From positions 1-25,853 of IMG/VR virus record IMGVR_UViG_3300025324_000028: a DNA stretch of 25,853 nucleotides; one strand, written 5' to 3'. A program made the translations under genes and the position numbers. This DNA comes from a virus. Under the pieces are notes generated by a model. The model ran no database searches, was not told where the DNA came from, and saw nothing but the letters and a program-made list of their open reading frames with translations. Below are positions 7,498 to 15,174 of this stretch, piece by piece (positions within the stretch are counted from its first letter, which is position 1; each line of letters opens with the position of its first letter).

Positions 7498-7526
7498 TCA
7501 AGGTGCGCGACTAGCGCTTAACATTT

Positions 7527-7548
7527 CACTACGTCACGCTACGTAGTG
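7527..7548. promoter_or_regulatory. Inverted repeat CACTACGT-6-ACGTAGTG at the start of the plus-strand regulator
   Basis: Two perfect 8-bp arms (7527-7534 and 7541-7548) with a 6-nt spacer. The dyad contains a second CTACGTAG (7539-7546) and reaches the GTG start of the plus-strand HTH gene. Binding here could autoregulate that gene. Repetition of the CTACGTAG core only in this region is the main evidence. Confidence 0.55.
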
Positions 7549-7967
7549 TGCCGAGGGCCGGATGGAGCGCGAGGGGACTGCTGCGACCGCTGTGGATTGA
7601 GTACCCGGGCGGTCGCGACGCTCTCGCTGAAGCTGTTGGAACGAAGGGTGCTGATCTGAGCAGCCGCAATAGCGGCGGCGCCAACCTAGGCCATGACCTC
7701 GGAGGAAGGCTCGCCACTGAGTTGTCCCGCGGCCTTGGCCGGGCGGTCAGCGTTCTGGAGCTGGGAGCGCCCGTAGAAGAGGTCGACGAAGCTGGTCAGT
7801 CCCTCGTCGACCACCTTCAAGAACTCGCAGTGAAGCTCGCGGACTCGATCGATCGGCAGCTGAAGACAGAGAGACGGGTGACTCGTCTTCAAGCTCGTGT
7901 GCGAGCGCTAGAAGCTCCGCGTGTAGCTGCCGCAGACGCGCCCAAGGGTCAGACTGCGAAGGGGTAG
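7548..7967 (+). CDS. HTH DNA-binding protein, probable lysogeny repressor (139 aa)
   Basis: A 139-residue protein. Residues about 15-70 (LWIEYPGGRDALAEAVGTKG, an Asn/Ser-rich turn, then LGGRLATELSRGLGRAVSVLELGAP) look like a compact HTH domain of the type in which PGGRxxLAxxVG begins helix 2. Residues about 75-120 form a helical, probably coiled-coil dimerisation segment with leucines and arginines in heptad-like spacing. The start used is GTG 7548, which lies inside a 22-bp inverted repeat; no Shine-Dalgarno is visible. It is one of only two plus-strand genes with convincing evidence and is followed 125 nt later by a secreted-protein gene. Divergence from the early operon and co-orientation with a cargo gene suggest it is the maintenance repressor. 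The opposite assignment, with the XRE protein as repressor, is possible. Confidence 0.65.
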   Translation: MPRAGWSARGLLRPLWIEYPGGRDALAEAVGTKGADLSSRNSGGANLGHDLGGRLATELSRGLGRAVSVLELGAPVEEVDEAGQSLVDHLQELAVKLADSIDRQLKTERRVTRLQARVRALEAPRVAAADAPKGQTAKG

Positions 7968-8092
7968 CGGTGACTTCCTCGGTGCTCATTGCCAGCCGCC
8001 CTCACCGCAAGAGCGGACTCGGGAGGCTACGCCTCAATCCGGACAGCGCGAAACCATCTCACATGCAGGTAGAAGGAAAGAGGAGGTTCACC

Positions 8093-8545
8093 ATGATCCG
8101 CACGGGCTCGGTGTTCGCTGTCTCGCTCGTGGCACTGGTTGCGGTCGGGAGCGCGCAATCCGCGCCGGACCAGACCAAGCTCCTCCTTACGAAGGTGATG
8201 CCTGCGAAGAACGTCCGGCTCGATATCCAGGTCGGTAACAAGCTCCGCTTCGACGCGAACTATGAGGAGTTGCCGCAGCCGTACCTCAGCTACACGATCA
8301 GGTCCGCCGTGCCGAAGGGACAGAGAGTGAAGCTATTCGGCTGGCTGACCTGCGACGGGTTCCGCGTCAAGAGCTTCAGCCCGAAGTTCGTCGGGTCTTT
8401 TGCGCATACGGTCCGAATCCCCAGCGGCTATCTCTCCGCAGGCTACTGCATTCTGACGGCCGGCCTGAGTCGCTTTGAGCACCTGCTCGAGACAGGCGGT
8501 GCAAAGGGCCGAATCGTCGTGCGCGTCTTCGCCGAGCTGCGCTAG
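8093..8545 (+). CDS. Secreted protein with signal peptide, candidate lysogenic-conversion gene
   Basis: A 150-residue protein starting at ATG 8093, with a perfect AGGAGG at 8081-8086, 6 nt upstream. Residues 1-24 are a classic Sec signal peptide: MIRTG, a hydrophobic core (VFAVSLVALVAVGS) and a small-residue cleavage region near AQSA. The mature part is beta-rich with two cysteines that could form a disulfide and no recognised enzyme motif. It belongs to no family I know. It lies alone with the HTH gene on the plus strand, between the immunity region and the lysis genes, a usual place for prophage cargo. Its stop TAG overlaps the holin stop on the other strand (8542-8545). Expression in the lysogen is inference. 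Confidence 0.75.
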   Translation: MIRTGSVFAVSLVALVAVGSAQSAPDQTKLLLTKVMPAKNVRLDIQVGNKLRFDANYEELPQPYLSYTIRSAVPKGQRVKLFGWLTCDGFRVKSFSPKFVGSFAHTVRIPSGYLSAGYCILTAGLSRFEHLLETGGAKGRIVVRVFAELR

Positions 8546-8775
8546 CCGGGCGGCCTGAGAAGCGACGCCGACTCGGGATCGCCGCGCAACCGCGACAGGA
8601 CCGAGAAGCCGACCGAGATCAGCCCGGCGAAGGCGCCGACGGAGCAGGCCGCGGGGATGTCCGACCAGGAGGCGCCGTCCACAGCGAGGAGCGGCAGCCC
8701 GATCGCGAGCGATCCCTGAGCGAACGTCTTGGCTGCCCGCTCGAACGCGTCGAGCCAGAAGGCTTTCGTGAACAT
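8542..8775 (-). CDS. Holin, r1t-like
   Basis: A 77-residue membrane protein that begins MFTKAFWLDAFERAAKTFAQ. This is the hallmark opening of r1t-type phage holins (F-T-x-A-F-W-x-D-x-x-E-R-A-x-K-T-F-A-Q). Two hydrophobic segments follow, at about residues 21-33 and 43-62, with a short loop, and the tail is Arg/Pro-rich. Holins form membrane lesions that let the endolysin reach the cell wall. The ATG lies 4 nt after the minus-strand 11-mer GCCGATACTCG and has no Shine-Dalgarno. It is the last late gene and ends convergently with the secreted-protein gene. Confidence 0.88.
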   Translation of the reverse strand: MFTKAFWLDAFERAAKTFAQGSLAIGLPLLAVDGASWSDIPAACSVGAFAGLISVGFSVLSRLRGDPESASLLRPPG

Positions 8776-8779
8776 CGAG

Positions 8780-8790
8780 CGAGTATCGGC
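8780..8790 (-). promoter_or_regulatory. Start-associated 11-mer GCCGATACTCG, copy 1 (holin)
   Basis: Exact 11-mer on the minus strand, 4 nt upstream of the holin ATG. No Shine-Dalgarno is visible in the gap. See the finding on this motif. Confidence 0.8.
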
Positions 8791-8828
8791 AGCGCCCAGC
8801 TGCTAACCGGTCGTCGCGATGCCCACTA

Positions 8829-9062
8829 CTACGTCAGAATCCTGAGCGCCTCGCCCACCGGGCACCCGCGCCGCAGGAGCTCTACCGCGTCGTGCAGGTC
8901 GACGCCCGCGTTCTCGGCGAGGAGCAAAGCCTCCGCATCGCGGTAGCCCGCCCGAACCAGGCAGTCGAAGCGCCACACGACGACTCCGAAGTCGCGCACG
9001 CTCGAAGTCTCGTCGCCGGGATCGCAGTCGGTGGAGAAGCGCGGGGGCACGGGCGCGACCAT
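8829..9062 (-). CDS. Small protein in the lysis cassette (77 aa)
   Basis: A 77-residue soluble, acidic protein. The C-terminal half (RFDCLVRAGYRDAEALLLAE, then VDLHDAVELLRRGCPVGEAL) looks like a small helical bundle. I have a memory of similar short proteins beside lysis genes of actinobacterial phages, but no named family. Start is ATG 9062, whose A forms TGATG with the preceding stop; GTG 9065 is an alternative one codon upstream. It sits between the coiled-coil membrane protein and the holin. Role unknown. Confidence 0.7.
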   Translation of the reverse strand: MVAPVPPRFSTDCDPGDETSSVRDFGVVVWRFDCLVRAGYRDAEALLLAENAGVDLHDAVELLRRGCPVGEALRILT

Positions 9063-9436
9063 CACGCCGCCTTCACCGCATCCCGGATCTCCGTCAGCAC
9101 GCCGACCATGCGCTCGTGGCGGACACCCGCTGATCGCTCGTGGTCCTCGATCGAGCGCAGCACCGCGCCTTGATCGCGCTGAGATAGATCGGTCACCTGC
9201 GTGCGCAGCCCGGCGATGTCACTCTCGTGCCGCGCAAGCTCGCCCTTGAGCCGCTCGACTTCCTGGTCGAGCTCCTTGTTTCGGCGGACGAGATCCTCGT
9301 TCTCTTGGCGCAGCGTGCGCGAGGAGCGGCTCCAGCCAAGGGCATCGAGCGAGCGCTCGACGATATAGGCGAGCGCGGCGAACGCGATAGCGATCTCGAC
9401 GAAGGAGACTTCGGTGATGTGGAGCGCGGCCATCAT
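9062..9436 (-). CDS. Membrane-anchored coiled-coil protein of the lysis cassette
   Basis: A 124-residue protein with one N-terminal transmembrane helix (about residues 10-27, VSFVEIAIAFAALAYIVE) followed by a long heptad-rich coiled coil (about 35-100, for example NEDLVRRNKELDQEVERLKG). It lies directly after the endolysin with overlapping start and stop (AATGATG) and before the holin. The layout resembles spanin-like or second-holin accessory proteins in phage lysis modules, though Gram-positive phages usually lack spanins. A scaffold for holin or a lysis timing factor is possible. Not a recognised family. Confidence 0.75.
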   Translation of the reverse strand: MMAALHITEVSFVEIAIAFAALAYIVERSLDALGWSRSSRTLRQENEDLVRRNKELDQEVERLKGELARHESDIAGLRTQVTDLSQRDQGAVLRSIEDHERSAGVRHERMVGVLTEIRDAVKAA

Positions 9437-10038
9437 TCGGTCTCTCCGGCGATGACGAGCTGGCGCGCCTTCGCGACCACGTACAAGGCTGGGAAATGCC
9501 CTCCGGCGTAATGAACCGGCCAGCAGTCCCAGTGCCCGGCGCCGCCGAGATAGGTGCGCGAGACGTTCCAGTGCGTCGTGACTCCGGGTCGATCAGCGCG
9601 CGAGAAGCCGAGCGGGACATGGCCCTCGACGTGCAGCCACGCGATCCAGCCGGCGACGGTGTCGAGCTGCTTCCGCCGCGGCCCCGTGGGATCCCACATC
9701 GCCTTGCGCTTCGCCTTGTCCGGCTCGAGCGGGACCTCCGACACGAGCTCAAAGCCGATCGAGCGGGTGTTTACCCTGCCCGTGCCCGAGGCCGCGTGGT
9801 CGTAGATCGCAGTCGGGTCGTAGCACCAAGCCGAGTTGCCCTCCATGTCCACGATCCCGTGGATCTCGTACCCCTTGGAGTCGAGGTACGCGGCCGGGTT
9901 CTTGATATCCCAGAGGCCCACGTAGTTGCGTGAGACGGTCTCGTGCAGGACGACGAGCGACTTCGTCCCGTGCCCCGACTCCTCACCGCGGTAGTAGGGG
10001 CGAAGGTCGACGTCGACGCGTGGACGGCGCACGCTCAC
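9433..10038 (-). CDS. Endolysin, N-acetylmuramoyl-L-alanine amidase (Amidase_2)
   Basis: A 201-residue protein with the fold signature of zinc amidases that cleave the MurNAc-L-Ala bond of peptidoglycan. The zinc ligands are likely His32 (VVLHET), His156 (TTHWNVS) and Cys172 (GHWDCWP). A conserved strand SIGFELV lies at about 93-99, and a His81-Ala-Ala segment follows the predicted active-site strand (YDHAASG). There is no signal peptide, so export would rely on the holin, and no separate cell-wall binding domain; the C-terminal 20 residues are short. Start GTG 10038 lies 3 nt from the 11-mer motif. The holin is two genes downstream. Confidence 0.88.
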   Translation of the reverse strand: MSVRRPRVDVDLRPYYRGEESGHGTKSLVVLHETVSRNYVGLWDIKNPAAYLDSKGYEIHGIVDMEGNSAWCYDPTAIYDHAASGTGRVNTRSIGFELVSEVPLEPDKAKRKAMWDPTGPRRKQLDTVAGWIAWLHVEGHVPLGFSRADRPGVTTHWNVSRTYLGGAGHWDCWPVHYAGGHFPALYVVAKARQLVIAGETE

Positions 10039-10041
10039 CCC

Positions 10042-10052
10042 CGAGTATCGGC
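10042..10052 (-). promoter_or_regulatory. Start-associated 11-mer, copy 2 (endolysin)
   Basis: Exact GCCGATACTCG on the minus strand, 3 nt upstream of the endolysin GTG, in a 19-nt gap between genes. Confidence 0.8.
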
Positions 10053-10057
10053 GCGCG

Positions 10058-10519
10058 CTACTCCGGCTCTGGCGGAGAGACGAGCGCGTCCAGCATCTCT
10101 TGTGCGCCGGAGTCCCAGCCCGTGCCGTCCGCCTTGCAGGCGACGTACAGGCGGACGTCGTCGTCAGGGGTCGACGGATCGCCGAGCGCCGAGACGAAGT
10201 AGACGTCGGGGGATGCCTTCGCGATCTTGAGCGCGCGCTCGTGGAAGGCGACGCCCTCGTCGCGGTCGCGCTGGAACGAGTTGAGCGCGCGGGTCGTAGC
10301 CTCCGCGACGAGATTCACGATCGCCGGCGTCGGGAGTCCCTTCGCGGCCGCCATCGCGGCGACGCTCGTCGCGACCTCCTCAACCAACGGGGCGATTGCC
10401 TCCGGAGTCGCCTGCTTGCGCGCCTCGGTGAGCGCCTTCTCCTCGACCGAGATAGAGCCCGAGGCGAAGGCAACCGCGTAGCCGGCAGCGCGCACGTCGG
10501 CGATTGTCGTCTTAGGCAT
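10058..10519 (-). CDS. Hypothetical late protein (153 aa)
   Basis: A 153-residue protein rich in alanine and helix-forming residues over residues 1-110 (TIADVRAAGYAVAFASGSIS, then a long Ala/Glu helix), with a beta-like C-terminus ending SPPEPE. No cysteine-rich or enzyme motifs. The ATG lies within the last 8 nt of the preceding tail gene, with GTGAGG upstream. Position between tail-tip genes and the endolysin suggests a virion or lysis-associated role, for example a tail-tip accessory protein. No family recognised. Confidence 0.75.
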   Translation of the reverse strand: MPKTTIADVRAAGYAVAFASGSISVEEKALTEARKQATPEAIAPLVEEVATSVAAMAAAKGLPTPAIVNLVAEATTRALNSFQRDRDEGVAFHERALKIAKASPDVYFVSALGDPSTPDDDVRLYVACKADGTGWDSGAQEMLDALVSPPEPE

Positions 10520-11144
10520 CGTGGCGGATCCTCACCGGCGCCACCCGCATGAACCGGTTCTCGAACTGGACCGAGCCTCCACCGACCGAGCGATATTTCG
10601 CTGTCAGCGCAACCGGCGTAAGCCCTGTCTTTCGCCGCGTCCGCGACCCAGGCCCGCCTTCCTGCTCCGCATGGTGGATCGCATCGGCATCGACCGCCCC
10701 CGTCGCCCCGATGTCGTAGGACATGAACGAGGTCTCGCTGGCGGCGGCATCGCGCGAGCCCGAGTGCTCGACGTCGTAGTCGCCCGAGCGAGGCAGGGTG
10801 ACGGAGGGTCCGGCGGTTGCCAGCGCCGCGTACGAGGTCGACGTCGTCGCCTGCGATGTCACGACCTCGCTCCATAGCGGCGGACCACCGAGAAAGCGCC
10901 ACTTGTACGTCGTCTCGGCGGCGACGTAGCGGAAGTGCCACATGATCCCATTCGCGGCATCGACCTCGACGTAGGCCTCGTCTCCGTCCTCGAGCCCGGT
11001 CAGCGCCGAGAACTGCGCGACTGTGAGCACGCGGTGACCGCGATCGAGGAGCTTGTTGATGTTGTCGCGGAGATGGGCGTCCCAGTTGGTCTCGGTGAAG
11101 ACGTCGCCCGCGGACTTGTCAGGGACGGGAACAGAGATCGGCAC
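10512..11144 (-). CDS. Tail-tip / receptor-binding-type minor structural protein
   Basis: A 210-residue protein starting with GTG 11144, 3 nt after the 11-mer motif. The N-terminus (DVFTETNWDAHLRDNINKLL) matches the opening commonly seen in small siphophage tail-fibre-type proteins, where an F-T-x-x-N-W-x-x-x-x-R-D-N segment is followed by beta structure. The remainder is Gly/Ser/Thr-rich and beta-predicted, as in receptor-binding domains (WSEVVTSQATTSTSYAALAT). It lies just downstream of the large minor tail protein and upstream of the lysis genes, the usual position of distal tail components. Specific receptor unknown. Confidence 0.65.
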   Translation of the reverse strand: MPISVPVPDKSAGDVFTETNWDAHLRDNINKLLDRGHRVLTVAQFSALTGLEDGDEAYVEVDAANGIMWHFRYVAAETTYKWRFLGGPPLWSEVVTSQATTSTSYAALATAGPSVTLPRSGDYDVEHSGSRDAAASETSFMSYDIGATGAVDADAIHHAEQEGGPGSRTRRKTGLTPVALTAKYRSVGGGSVQFENRFMRVAPVRIRHDA

Positions 11145-11147
11145 GAC

Positions 11148-11158
11148 CGAGTATCGGC
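11148..11158 (-). promoter_or_regulatory. Start-associated 11-mer, copy 3 (minor tail protein)
   Basis: Exact GCCGATACTCG on the minus strand, 3 nt before the GTG at 11144, filling most of an 18-nt gap after the upstream TAG. Confidence 0.8.
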
Positions 11159-11162
11159 GGCG

Positions 11163-12677
11163 CTAATAGACCAGCACGTCTCCCTGCGCGCCCTCGGCGA
11201 CGATCACTGACGTCCCGATCCGAAATGGCGTGATGATCTCGTGCTTGGAGAGCTGCCAGCGGATCGAGTGCGAATGGCGTCGCGGGTCGATGCGGTGCTC
11301 GAGCGATTCGATCACATAGTCCGAGAGCGCGATCTCTGCGCCGGCGGCTGCGACGGTGACGACATCGCCGAGCTCTCGCGCGAGGCACTGCACGAGGAGC
11401 GCCTCGGTGCGGTTGTCGATCTCGACGTCGCGCAGCGGCTCGCGCGGTGAGCCGAGCTCGGCGAGAATGAAGGAGGCGAGCGCGTCAGCCTGCGTGTCCG
11501 CGCTCAGGTACGGCGTCTCTATGTCCTCGAGGTCGCGATCTCCGATGACAGTGCGCGAGGCCTGGTCGATGGAGGTCGCGACGTAGCCGGTCTGCGTCCG
11601 CTTCACGCGGACGCGGTTTCGGGCACGCGAGTGGTCGATGGCGGGCACGGCCGAGCTCATCTGGTGAGAGATGACCGCCGACGACTCGCGTAGCGTCCGC
11701 GAGATGCGGTCCTCGTAGACTGCGACGCCGGCGGCGTCGACGAAGAACGTTCCACGCTCGGCCTGCAGGAGCTCGCCGATAAGCTCGAGTCCGGTCTTCG
11801 AGCCGTCGGCCGAGAAGTCGAAGATCGTGTCCCCAGTCGCCAGCGAGCGCCCGGCGGGGTCGATCAGGCCGAGCGCGTCGAGCACCTTGCCGATCGCCGC
11901 TCCGGTCGTCGTCGTCCCGGTCGCGGCGATGATCGGCCGTGCCTCCGAAAGCCACAGTAGGAGGTCCTTGCACACGAGGACGGCGCTACCGGCGCCAGAA
12001 TCGCGGCGGAGGGGGTTCCACTCGATGCGGTCGAGGAAGCCGTAGAAGAGCGGATGCATCGCCCCCGAGGGTGCGAAGCCGCGCAGTCGGACACGCTGGT
12101 AGTGCGAGCTGAGAATGCCGTACAAGGGCCCGGCGGCATTCTCGGGGTTTAGGAGCCCTGTCACATCCCGGACGGAGATCCGCGCTTCCCCGCGCACGAG
12201 GAATGTGCGCAGGTCGTCGCGCCCGCGGCGGATCGTCGCCCCACGGAACATCGCCGAGAGGTTGTCGTATGTGCCAGTGAAGGTCACGTCGAAGGGCGAG
12301 AGCGCGAGCGTGTCGGTGCCGCCGACGGTCGACGTTCCGATGACGAACGCCCCTTCTGCGTGCGCCTCCCAGGAGACCTCGAGCGTGTAGCGCGCGAGCG
12401 CGACGCGCTGCGCGACGGCTGGCGGAGCCGCCACTCCTTTCGCTGCGGTCATCGGGCGGGCGATATTTGACTCGAGCGCCTTGCCGACGGGGATCGGTGT
12501 CGGGGGTCCCGATGAAGGAACCGGCGTGATGGAAAAGGCCGTGTCCGTCTCGAGCGCTTGGTTGACGGTGCGGACGCCAGTCGGGCGCAGGAAGAACGTC
12601 GTCCACGAGTCGCGGGGCGGCGGTTGCCGCTGATCGGGGAGTTGCTGCGGCGTGGCGCGCAGGCCGATGATCGACAC
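11163..12677 (-). CDS. Minor tail (baseplate/tip) protein with N-terminal ALETD repeats
   Basis: A 504-residue protein directly after the tape measure (3 nt gap), the usual slot for the distal tail and tail-tip proteins. Residues about 38-80 hold two degenerate copies of a motif (VNQALETDTAFSI and VGKALESNIARPMTAAK). That motif recurs ten times in the repeat protein at 23125-23961. Residues about 150-500 show beta-rich segments such as RRGRDDLRTFLVRGEARISV, DVTGLLNPENAAGPLYGILS and LFYGFLDRIEW, a pattern seen in central tail-tip or baseplate hub proteins. GTG start at 12677. It probably links the tube to the receptor-binding parts. Confidence 0.75.
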   Translation of the reverse strand: MSIIGLRATPQQLPDQRQPPPRDSWTTFFLRPTGVRTVNQALETDTAFSITPVPSSGPPTPIPVGKALESNIARPMTAAKGVAAPPAVAQRVALARYTLEVSWEAHAEGAFVIGTSTVGGTDTLALSPFDVTFTGTYDNLSAMFRGATIRRGRDDLRTFLVRGEARISVRDVTGLLNPENAAGPLYGILSSHYQRVRLRGFAPSGAMHPLFYGFLDRIEWNPLRRDSGAGSAVLVCKDLLLWLSEARPIIAATGTTTTGAAIGKVLDALGLIDPAGRSLATGDTIFDFSADGSKTGLELIGELLQAERGTFFVDAAGVAVYEDRISRTLRESSAVISHQMSSAVPAIDHSRARNRVRVKRTQTGYVATSIDQASRTVIGDRDLEDIETPYLSADTQADALASFILAELGSPREPLRDVEIDNRTEALLVQCLARELGDVVTVAAAGAEIALSDYVIESLEHRIDPRRHSHSIRWQLSKHEIITPFRIGTSVIVAEGAQGDVLVY

Positions 12678-12680
12678 GGC

Positions 12681-15164
12681 CTATACCCGCGATTCGTACA
12701 TCGCGACTCGATTGAGCTCCGGCTTGATGAGTGCGGCGAGGCGCTCGACCGAGGAGCGCTCGCCGATGAAGTCGCCGGCGACGTGGACGATGAGCTGAAA
12801 GCCGCCGGCGGCGGCTCCTGCAGGCGGCGACGAGCGCAGCGCCGAGTTCGGGAGGATGCGCCCCGCGCTCGACGGGATCAGGATCTCCGGACCGGCCTCC
12901 CCGACGAGGTAGGGGAAGCCCGCGCGCACGGGGCCGCCGTGCTGGCGCTTTTTCGGTGATTTGCCGTCGGAGGAGTCCGGGACGACCACGTCGACATTGA
13001 CCCGCACCTGGATATTGCTCAGGTGCTTCATGATCGCCTGGCGAACGGCGACGGCGGCCTTCTCGACCTCGACCGCCGCTTCGCGCAACCCCTCGGCGAG
13101 CGCCGCGCCGAGCGCGACCGTCGCCTCCTTGAACGGAACGCCGTACTTGGCGAAGATCTTCAGGAGCCGCTGATTGAACTGCTCGGCCGTGAGGGCGTGA
13201 CTCGAGGCGTATGCCTGCAGCCTCGCGAGATCCTCCTCGAAATGACGCCGCCGCAGCTCGGTGCGCTCGTTCAGCGCCGCCCGCTCGCGTGTGGCCTGCT
13301 GCTCGAGCTGGAAGCGCTGCTGCGCGGCGACAGCCTCATCGAGCGCCTTCTGCGCGGCCATGATCCGGCTCGACGCCTCGCCGATCCGGCGGTTGAAGTC
13401 CTCCTCCGATTCGTCCTCCTCCCGGACCGTGTCGGCGAAGCCTGCTTGGGCTTCGCCGAGCGCCGCCTTCGCCTCGGCGATCGCACGCTTTCGCTCCGCC
13501 TTCGCCGATCGCTCGTCCATCAGCCGCAGCTGCTTCTCTGTCCGCGTCTCGATCTGCGAGGCGAGTTCGTCGAAGGCCGCGAGCGCCTCGTTCGTGAGCG
13601 TGGAGAAGGCCTGCGCGAACGCCCCACGCTTCTCTTCGACCGCCGAGATCATGCTGTCGACCAGTGCGCGCGTCTTGCCCTCCATGTCCTTCGACACGGA
13701 GACGATGCCCTGGCCGAATCCCATACCGAGGCCCTCGGCGAGGAGCTTGCCGATGTCGATCATCACCTTCGAGGGCGAGAAGATCCCGAAGCCGCTCTTG
13801 ATCGAGTCGATGAGGCCTCCGACCTTGTCGCCGATCCAACCGACGAGCGAGTCCCAGGCGGCGGCGACACCCTGGCGGATGCCGTCGACGATCGCCGCCC
13901 CGATCGCCTTGGCGGCCTGAAGGACCACCCCGGTGAGCGATCGCAGCGTCTCCACGATCGAGCCGATCGTGCGGCTGACGATGGCCTTCAGCTCGGCCCA
14001 TGCGGTAGACCAGTCGCCGCGGAGGACGGCAAGGAAGAAGTTGATCGTAGAGCCGATGTTCCGAAGCTGCGCTTCGAGGAGCGGCGGCAGGCGCGTGAGG
14101 TGCCCCCTGAGCGAGGTCTGCATGTCGGCGCCCATGCGATCCCACGCTCGAGAGATGTTCCGCGAGACGCTCGTCATCGTGGGCTCGAGGTTGCGCTCGT
14201 ACCAGAGCATCACCTCCTCGGCGGCAGCACGCACCTCGCCCCAGTGCCGACGCGCAGCTTCCGCGAGGCGCCGGAACCAGTCGATCAGCTTGCCGATGAC
14301 CGGGACGAGGAACTCGATCGCCGCGACGACGGCGTCGAGCGTCGTCTGGATCACGCGCTGGATCGTCGGCATGTTCGCGTTGACCCAGTCGAGCAGTCGC
14401 GTGAGGTAGGGGAGGAGCGTCTCCGCGATGCGCCCTGCGATCTCCTCGAACGCGATGCGCGCCTTTGCGAGCTGCCCTGGCAACGTCTCCCCGAATGCCT
14501 TGGCCGAGCCGCCAACCTGCGATTCGACCTCGCCGAGGATGAGCTTCTGCGCGCCGAGGAGATCATTCGACTTGACCATCTGCTCGATGGCCTTCTTCTG
14601 CTCCTCGGAGAAGGTGACGCCGGCTCTGCCGAGCGCGGTCATGCCCTTCACCGGATCGTTCAGCGCCTTGCCCATCTGCTTTGCGGTGGTCTCGACGGAG
14701 CCGAAGCCGGCGACCGAGAGATCGAGCGCAGCCTTCGTGGCCTGATTGAAGACGTCGTTCCCGGCCCCGACCTCGTTACGCACGTTCTTGAACGTCAGAA
14801 GCAGGTTCTCGCCGGTCTGGATCAGTTCGTCGTCGATGCCGGTCAGGCGCGAGAGCGAACCCGCGAGCCTCCCGACCTCGCCCGCGGTGACATTCGCGAT
14901 CCCGCCCGTGGACTTGAGGACGGCACCCGTCTGGGCGGCGACCTTTTGCCCCTCCTGCAGCTCGTCGAAGCCGACCTTGAGCGTGGCTGCCAGCCCGACG
15001 AAGGCGGCGCCCACGCCAACGGCCGCGATCGTACCGAGACCCTTGAGGACGGAGCCGGTCCGGCGGCCGGCACTGCCGACGTCGAGGATCCCGCTGCGCG
15101 TGCGCCTGGCGGCACGGACCGCCGAGTCGGCATCGCCGGTGAAGACGACGCGAACGTCGGCCAC
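12681..15164 (-). CDS. Tail tape measure protein
   Basis: An 827-residue protein, the longest in the window, placed after the tail assembly chaperones as expected. The N-terminal 70 residues contain a Gly/Ala-rich hydrophobic segment (about 42-62, LGTIAAVGVGAAFVGLAATL). Next comes a helical region typical of tape measures (LSRLTGIDDELIQTGENLLL; KALNDPVKGMTALGRAGVTF). Around residues 445-475, GWIGDKVGGLIDSIKSGFGIFSPSKVMIDIG is another common element (quoted from WIGDKVGGLIDSIKSGFG onward in part). Residues about 540-690 form a charged coiled coil. The C-terminus reads GGPVRAGFPYLVGEAGPEIL, a signature frequent at the end of tape measures. It sets tail length and passes DNA into the cell; an 827-residue tape predicts a tail of roughly 120 nm. 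The GTG start has GAGG upstream. Confidence 0.93.
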   Translation of the reverse strand: MADVRVVFTGDADSAVRAARRTRSGILDVGSAGRRTGSVLKGLGTIAAVGVGAAFVGLAATLKVGFDELQEGQKVAAQTGAVLKSTGGIANVTAGEVGRLAGSLSRLTGIDDELIQTGENLLLTFKNVRNEVGAGNDVFNQATKAALDLSVAGFGSVETTAKQMGKALNDPVKGMTALGRAGVTFSEEQKKAIEQMVKSNDLLGAQKLILGEVESQVGGSAKAFGETLPGQLAKARIAFEEIAGRIAETLLPYLTRLLDWVNANMPTIQRVIQTTLDAVVAAIEFLVPVIGKLIDWFRRLAEAARRHWGEVRAAAEEVMLWYERNLEPTMTSVSRNISRAWDRMGADMQTSLRGHLTRLPPLLEAQLRNIGSTINFFLAVLRGDWSTAWAELKAIVSRTIGSIVETLRSLTGVVLQAAKAIGAAIVDGIRQGVAAAWDSLVGWIGDKVGGLIDSIKSGFGIFSPSKVMIDIGKLLAEGLGMGFGQGIVSVSKDMEGKTRALVDSMISAVEEKRGAFAQAFSTLTNEALAAFDELASQIETRTEKQLRLMDERSAKAERKRAIAEAKAALGEAQAGFADTVREEDESEEDFNRRIGEASSRIMAAQKALDEAVAAQQRFQLEQQATRERAALNERTELRRRHFEEDLARLQAYASSHALTAEQFNQRLLKIFAKYGVPFKEATVALGAALAEGLREAAVEVEKAAVAVRQAIMKHLSNIQVRVNVDVVVPDSSDGKSPKKRQHGGPVRAGFPYLVGEAGPEILIPSSAGRILPNSALRSSPPAGAAAGGFQLIVHVAGDFIGERSSVERLAALIKPELNRVAMYESRV

Positions 15165-15174
15165 GCTACGGCCT

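Larger units (their letters stand above)
7474..7501 (-). promoter_or_regulatory. Sigma70-like promoter for the early (minus) operon
   Basis: On the minus strand, TTGACT (7501-7496) and TATAGT (7479-7474) are separated by 16 nt. Both are close to consensus, and the pair stands out in a GC-rich genome. Predicted transcription start is near 7468-7466, just before the GTG of the XRE gene. Palindromes overlap the -35 box and fill the spacer, as expected for a repressible phage early promoter. Confidence 0.7.

Noticed and set aside
7686-7989. Minus-strand frames opposite the plus-strand HTH gene, one with a helical product
   Set aside because: The plus frame has the recognisable HTH segment and the minus frames lack coupling or start signals; treated as shadows.
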